This document shows, piece after piece, positions 60,854 through 64,000 of a DNA stretch of 64,000 nucleotides. The notes beneath the pieces are model-generated. The model ran no database searches. It was given only the letters and a program-made list of their open reading frames with translations, and was not told the DNA's origin. Made by a program: the position numbers and the translations under genes. Numbering within the stretch: the stretch's first letter is position 1; each line of letters starts with the position of its first letter. The stretch is taken from positions 100,129 through 164,128 of the forward strand of contig URDY01000003.1 in assembly GCA_900546665.1 (NCBI GenBank), in the 5' to 3' direction. The stretch is from an uncultured Paraprevotella sp. (lineage in GTDB: Bacteria; Bacteroidota; Bacteroidia; Bacteroidales; Bacteroidaceae).

Positions 60854-63070
60854 ATGAAGGACTTGTCGGCAGAAAAAGGGAATCCTGCCTTAAAGTCTGA
60901 CATTGATTTAAAGACAAGATATCCCATGTTTACGGCAGAACATTCAAATTCAGACAATCCGGAGATAAGGCTGGCGCAGGATCTGATTTCACATACTGGT
61001 GTGAATCTTTTTCTTACCGGAAAAGCGGGTACGGGAAAGACCACGTTCTTAAAGAATCTGGTCGGAAGTGCGGTGAAACGTTTGGTGGTGCTGGCACCGA
61101 CCGGTATTGCAGCTATCAATGCAGGAGGAATGACGATCCATTCTTTTTTCCAGTTACCTTTTGCACCCTATGTGCCCGGAACCTCTTTCAGCGGGGATGC
61201 CAAATACCGTTTCAGATTTGGGCGTGAGAAAAAGAACATTATCCGTAGTATGGATTTGCTTGTCATTGACGAGATCAGTATGGTCCGTGCTGATTTGCTG
61301 GATGAAATCGACGATATCCTCAGACGGTTCCGGCATAATGACCAGCCGTTCGGCGGCGTACAGCTCTTGCTGATAGGGGATATCCAGCAGCTTCCGCCGG
61401 TAGCCAATAATGAGACTTGGGCCATGCTGGAGGCCTATTACGAGTCGCCTTATTTCTTTTCAAGCCATGCCTTGAAAAGGGCTTCATGGTATATGATAGA
61501 ACTGAAGAAAGTGTACAGGCAGAATGATCCTGCCTTCCTGGATATTCTCAATTCCATCAGGGAGAACCGCTGTAACACGGATATGCTTGCCAGACTCAAC
61601 AGCCGGTTCGTTCCGGATTTTGATCCGCCACAGAAAGAGGGGTATATCCGGTTGACAACGCATAATTATCAGGCACAGCAAATCAATCGTGCCAAGCTGG
61701 ACGCATTGAAGGGAGGAACCTATCATTATAAAGCTGTCGTGAAGGATAATTTTCCGGAGTCTTCTTATCCTACCGATCCCGATCTGGAATTGAAGGCGGG
61801 AGCTCAGGTGATGTTTATTAAGAACGACATCTCTGGCGAACATCGTTTTGTGAACGGATCCATTGGCGAAGTGGTTCGTCTTGACAACCTGCATATCGAG
61901 GTGCGCGTGAATGATACGCAGCAGATTGTGGATGTCCGTCCCGTGGAATGGGCCAATGCAAAATATGTGTTGGACGAATCCTCCAATGAGATAGTGGAAC
62001 AGATAGAGGGTACGTTTACGCAGTTTCCGCTTAAAACAGCCTGGGCGATCACGATTCATAAAAGTCAGGGACTGACGTTCGAAAGGGCTATTATTGATGC
62101 TTCATCTGCTTTTGCACACGGACAGGCTTATGTGGCGTTGAGCCGCTGCAAGACCTTGCAGGGGTTGGTGCTCAGTTCGCCCATCCCCCCGTCAGCCATC
62201 ATTTATGACCGTTCCATTACGGACTTTACGGAGGAGGCTTTCCGTCATGTGCCGACATTGCAGCAGTGTCAGGATCTTCAGAAGCAGTATTTTACAGAGC
62301 TGCTTCGCGAGCTTTTCAATTTCCTGCCTGTAGAGAGGGCTTTCAGGCATGTGCAACGTCTGATCGATGAATTCCTGTATAGATTGTATCCCAAATTATT
62401 GGCAGAATATAAATGTGCTACGGAAGAATTTTCCAAGGATGTGACCCAAGTGGGAGTGAAGTTTGAGGCCCAATATGTCAGGATGATCCATGAGTCGGCG
62501 GATTATGAACATGATGAGGCCATTCAGGATCGTGTGTCCAAGGCCTGTTCTTATTTCTCAAAGAAAATGTTGACGTTGTCGGATCTGATCATGCGTTCGG
62601 TCTTGCAGACGGATAACAAGGAATTGCGTAAGAGGATCCAGACCGCCATGTCGGATTTGTCAGAATTGACCCGACAGAAGCAGGCTCTCTTGAAACACGT
62701 GATGGAAAAAGGATTTGATATACCCGGTTTCCTGAAGGCCAAAGCGCTGCTGGTGTTGGATACAGATTCCAAGGAAAAATCCAGGAAGAAAACCAATTCA
62801 CAGCCGGATACTCCAGCCTTGAATACAGGAAGCCGGTTATCGGATATCCCTCATCCTGAACTTTATAATGCGTTGGTGGCCTGGCGGAGAAAAGAGGCCG
62901 AAAAACAGCAGAAACCCGCTTACACCATATTGCAGCAGAAAGCCATCATCGGATTGTGTGAGAGGTTGCCTGAAAATGCCGCTTCCTTGTCATCCGTTCC
63001 TTATATAGGAAAGGTCACTGTAGACAAATATGGGGATGTCTTGCTGGAAATCATCCGCTCCTGTTTGTAA
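60854..63070 (+). CDS. PIF1/RecD2-like superfamily 1 helicase with HRDC-like end
   Basis: This 738-residue helicase has Walker A FLTGKAGTGKTTFLKNLVG (about residue 55), Walker B LLVIDEISMVRADLLDEIDD, the GDIQQLPPVANNETWAMLEA motif III, and AITIHKSQGLTFERAIIDAS with QAYVALSRCKTLQGLVL (motifs V and VI). This is the PIF1-like order. The central part is a helical region (about 500-640) and the C-terminal 70 residues (PHPELYNALVAWRRKEAEKQ, YTILQQKAIIGLCERLPENA, VPYIGKVTVDKYGDVLLEII) match an HRDC/RQC-type nucleic-acid-binding domain. It probably resolves DNA structures during replication and repair. The N-terminal 37 residues are not conserved, so a later Met is possible. Confidence 0.93.
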   Translation: MKDLSAEKGNPALKSDIDLKTRYPMFTAEHSNSDNPEIRLAQDLISHTGVNLFLTGKAGTGKTTFLKNLVGSAVKRLVVLAPTGIAAINAGGMTIHSFFQLPFAPYVPGTSFSGDAKYRFRFGREKKNIIRSMDLLVIDEISMVRADLLDEIDDILRRFRHNDQPFGGVQLLLIGDIQQLPPVANNETWAMLEAYYESPYFFSSHALKRASWYMIELKKVYRQNDPAFLDILNSIRENRCNTDMLARLNSRFVPDFDPPQKEGYIRLTTHNYQAQQINRAKLDALKGGTYHYKAVVKDNFPESSYPTDPDLELKAGAQVMFIKNDISGEHRFVNGSIGEVVRLDNLHIEVRVNDTQQIVDVRPVEWANAKYVLDESSNEIVEQIEGTFTQFPLKTAWAITIHKSQGLTFERAIIDASSAFAHGQAYVALSRCKTLQGLVLSSPIPPSAIIYDRSITDFTEEAFRHVPTLQQCQDLQKQYFTELLRELFNFLPVERAFRHVQRLIDEFLYRLYPKLLAEYKCATEEFSKDVTQVGVKFEAQYVRMIHESADYEHDEAIQDRVSKACSYFSKKMLTLSDLIMRSVLQTDNKELRKRIQTAMSDLSELTRQKQALLKHVMEKGFDIPGFLKAKALLVLDTDSKEKSRKKTNSQPDTPALNTGSRLSDIPHPELYNALVAWRRKEAEKQQKPAYTILQQKAIIGLCERLPENAASLSSVPYIGKVTVDKYGDVLLEIIRSCL

Positions 63071-63127
63071 ATGCCGTGTGGAAGCTATGATGATTTTAGA
63101 TATCGTTCGCGTCAAATGATGCGGACC

Positions 63128-64000
63128 TTATTTTTCCCTGATCTCCACAACCCGATAACGGTTGCCCTCTTTGGTGTGGCGCCGTTCCACGCCGGCCGCC
63201 AGTACGGCGCGGGCGAAAGCCTGCAGGTTGACGCCCCGCAGGGCAATGGGATTCTTCCGTCGGATATGCTGCATCATGTCCGTCAGGGAGAGCGGCCGCA
63301 CCGGTTCTTCGGGCAGTGCCGCACGGTAATGGCGGCGGAACACGTCCTCCACCGGACTCATGCGGTAATAGTCCAGATTGTTCCTGTGGAGCATCTCCTC
63401 TTCCTCCGGCGAGAACCAGTAACGCTCGCCACAGTCCAGTTCAGCCATCAGCTGGGCATAGATTTGCGGATAGTCCAGATGGGTACTGTCAATCGGACGG
63501 GTCACCTCCACGCAGATGAAACGCCGGCTGCCTGACGTGTCGGTCAGCAGGTCGTGGCTGTTGCTCGTGCCGATGAAGGAGGCTATGCGCGGCAGGGCCT
63601 CGGCATGACGGCTGAAAGCCTTGCGGTAATTCAGCTCCTTCAGCTGCATGAGGTTTTTGAGCAGGGGCTGGCGGCTGGCACCGATACGGTCGAACTCGTC
63701 CAGATTGAGCAGTCCGAAGGTAGTGAGTTTGCGTTCTATCCCGCCCGTAGCGGAAAGGTCCAGACTGTCGGAATAGTAAGCCCGTAGCTCCGGCGGCATA
63801 AGGGCGCGGCAAAAGGTGGATTTCCCCATGCCCTGTGAGGAACTCACCAGCAAGGGTGCCACTGCATTGGCATGCAGCGGGTCGCGCCCCGTCCATTGTG
63901 CCACCAGAGCAAGCATCCAGCGGTGAAAACAGGAGGTCCAGACGGGATTTTCCGATACCCTTCCGGACAGGTCTGCCAATCGGTCGCGCCCGTCCCAGGC
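63128..64000 (-). CDS. VapE/VirE-type protein with DUF3874 end, partial
   Basis: The gene runs off the right edge; its last 290 codons are visible. The middle shows a P-loop like that of VapE/virulence-associated E proteins (PLLVSSSQGMGKSTFCRALM), then LTTFGLLNLDEFDRIGASRQ with Walker B, FIGTSNSHDLLTDTSGSRRF (typical of the VapE family) and a C-terminal DUF3874-type part (EEEMLHRNNLDYYRMSPVED, RKNPIALRGVNLQAFARAVL, KEGNRYRVVEI). In Bacteroides such proteins often carry a VirE N-terminal domain and lie in variable loci. It is clearly GC-richer than the surrounding genes, which suggests transfer. Confidence 0.85.
   Translation of the reverse strand, partial: AWDGRDRLADLSGRVSENPVWTSCFHRWMLALVAQWTGRDPLHANAVAPLLVSSSQGMGKSTFCRALMPPELRAYYSDSLDLSATGGIERKLTTFGLLNLDEFDRIGASRQPLLKNLMQLKELNYRKAFSRHAEALPRIASFIGTSNSHDLLTDTSGSRRFICVEVTRPIDSTHLDYPQIYAQLMAELDCGERYWFSPEEEEMLHRNNLDYYRMSPVEDVFRRHYRAALPEEPVRPLSLTDMMQHIRRKNPIALRGVNLQAFARAVLAAGVERRHTKEGNRYRVVEIREK

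Noticed and set aside
1..64000. CRISPR arrays, rRNA genes and insertion sequences
   Set aside because: No regularly spaced repeats, no rRNA-like sequence and no transposase frame were seen on either strand.

Overview
The window is chromosomal DNA of a gut-type member of the Bacteroidales, most likely Bacteroidaceae (Bacteroides or Phocaeicola) or a close relative. This rests on Bacteroidetes-style promoters (TTTG about 19 bp upstream of TAnnTTTG), the NifU-like/GGGtGRT gene pair, a PorE-like OmpA lipoprotein, a BspA-type leucine-rich-repeat protein, a patatin fused to an outer-membrane barrel, and a VirE/DUF3874-type gene at the right edge. Genus and species cannot be fixed from the sequence alone.

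Positions 1-8.6 kb hold housekeeping genes: the tail of a polyprenyl synthetase, tatD, tRNA-Ser(GGA), an ExbB-X-ExbD-ExbD proton-channel operon, an Lrp/AsnC regulator, thyA-folA, an RsmF-like rRNA methyltransferase, and a low-molecular-weight phosphatase relative without its catalytic cysteine. From 8.6 to 21.1 kb everything is on the minus strand: a beta-propeller secreted protein, a PorE-like lipoprotein, a MacAB-TolC-type efflux set, then a membrane protein, a YtrA-type GntR repressor and an ABC ATPase. This last group starts at a promoter whose transcription start is covered by a perfect inverted repeat that fits a YtrA-type operator. From 21.4 to 33.1 kb come an Fe-S scaffold-like protein with GGGtGRT, a BspA-like protein, RtcB, a 1624-residue exonuclease-RecQ-UvrD fusion, and an XRE/DUF2975 cluster.

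Positions 33,509-52,044 are a foreign element of about 18.5 kb inserted at the 3' end of dnaK. An 18-bp direct repeat made of the last dnaK codons bounds it. The original dnaK terminator is stranded at 33.44 kb, and the element supplies a new stop codon and a new terminator at 51.96 kb. Its recombination genes (excisionase-like HTH protein, tyrosine integrase) lie next to dnaK. Cargo includes a RhuM-family protein, a TetR/methyltransferase/ABC/methyltransferase/ABC export cassette, two GNAT acetyltransferases, a DUF4143-type ATPase, and a TOTE-type primase-helicase-PLD gene. Several genes are broken: the integrase, the TOTE gene, an AlbA/Schlafen-type gene, and an RteB-like regulator of which only the 3' part remains. 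The element therefore looks immobilised and decaying, while the export cassette is intact.

From 52 kb onward the core chromosome resumes: dnaK (with sigma-54-like promoter motifs upstream), a patatin-barrel protein, a thioredoxin-like protein, an acetyltransferase, recA behind a saccharopine-dehydrogenase-family gene, a small unknown protein, a PIF1-like helicase, and a conspicuously GC-rich VapE/DUF3874-type gene running off the right end.
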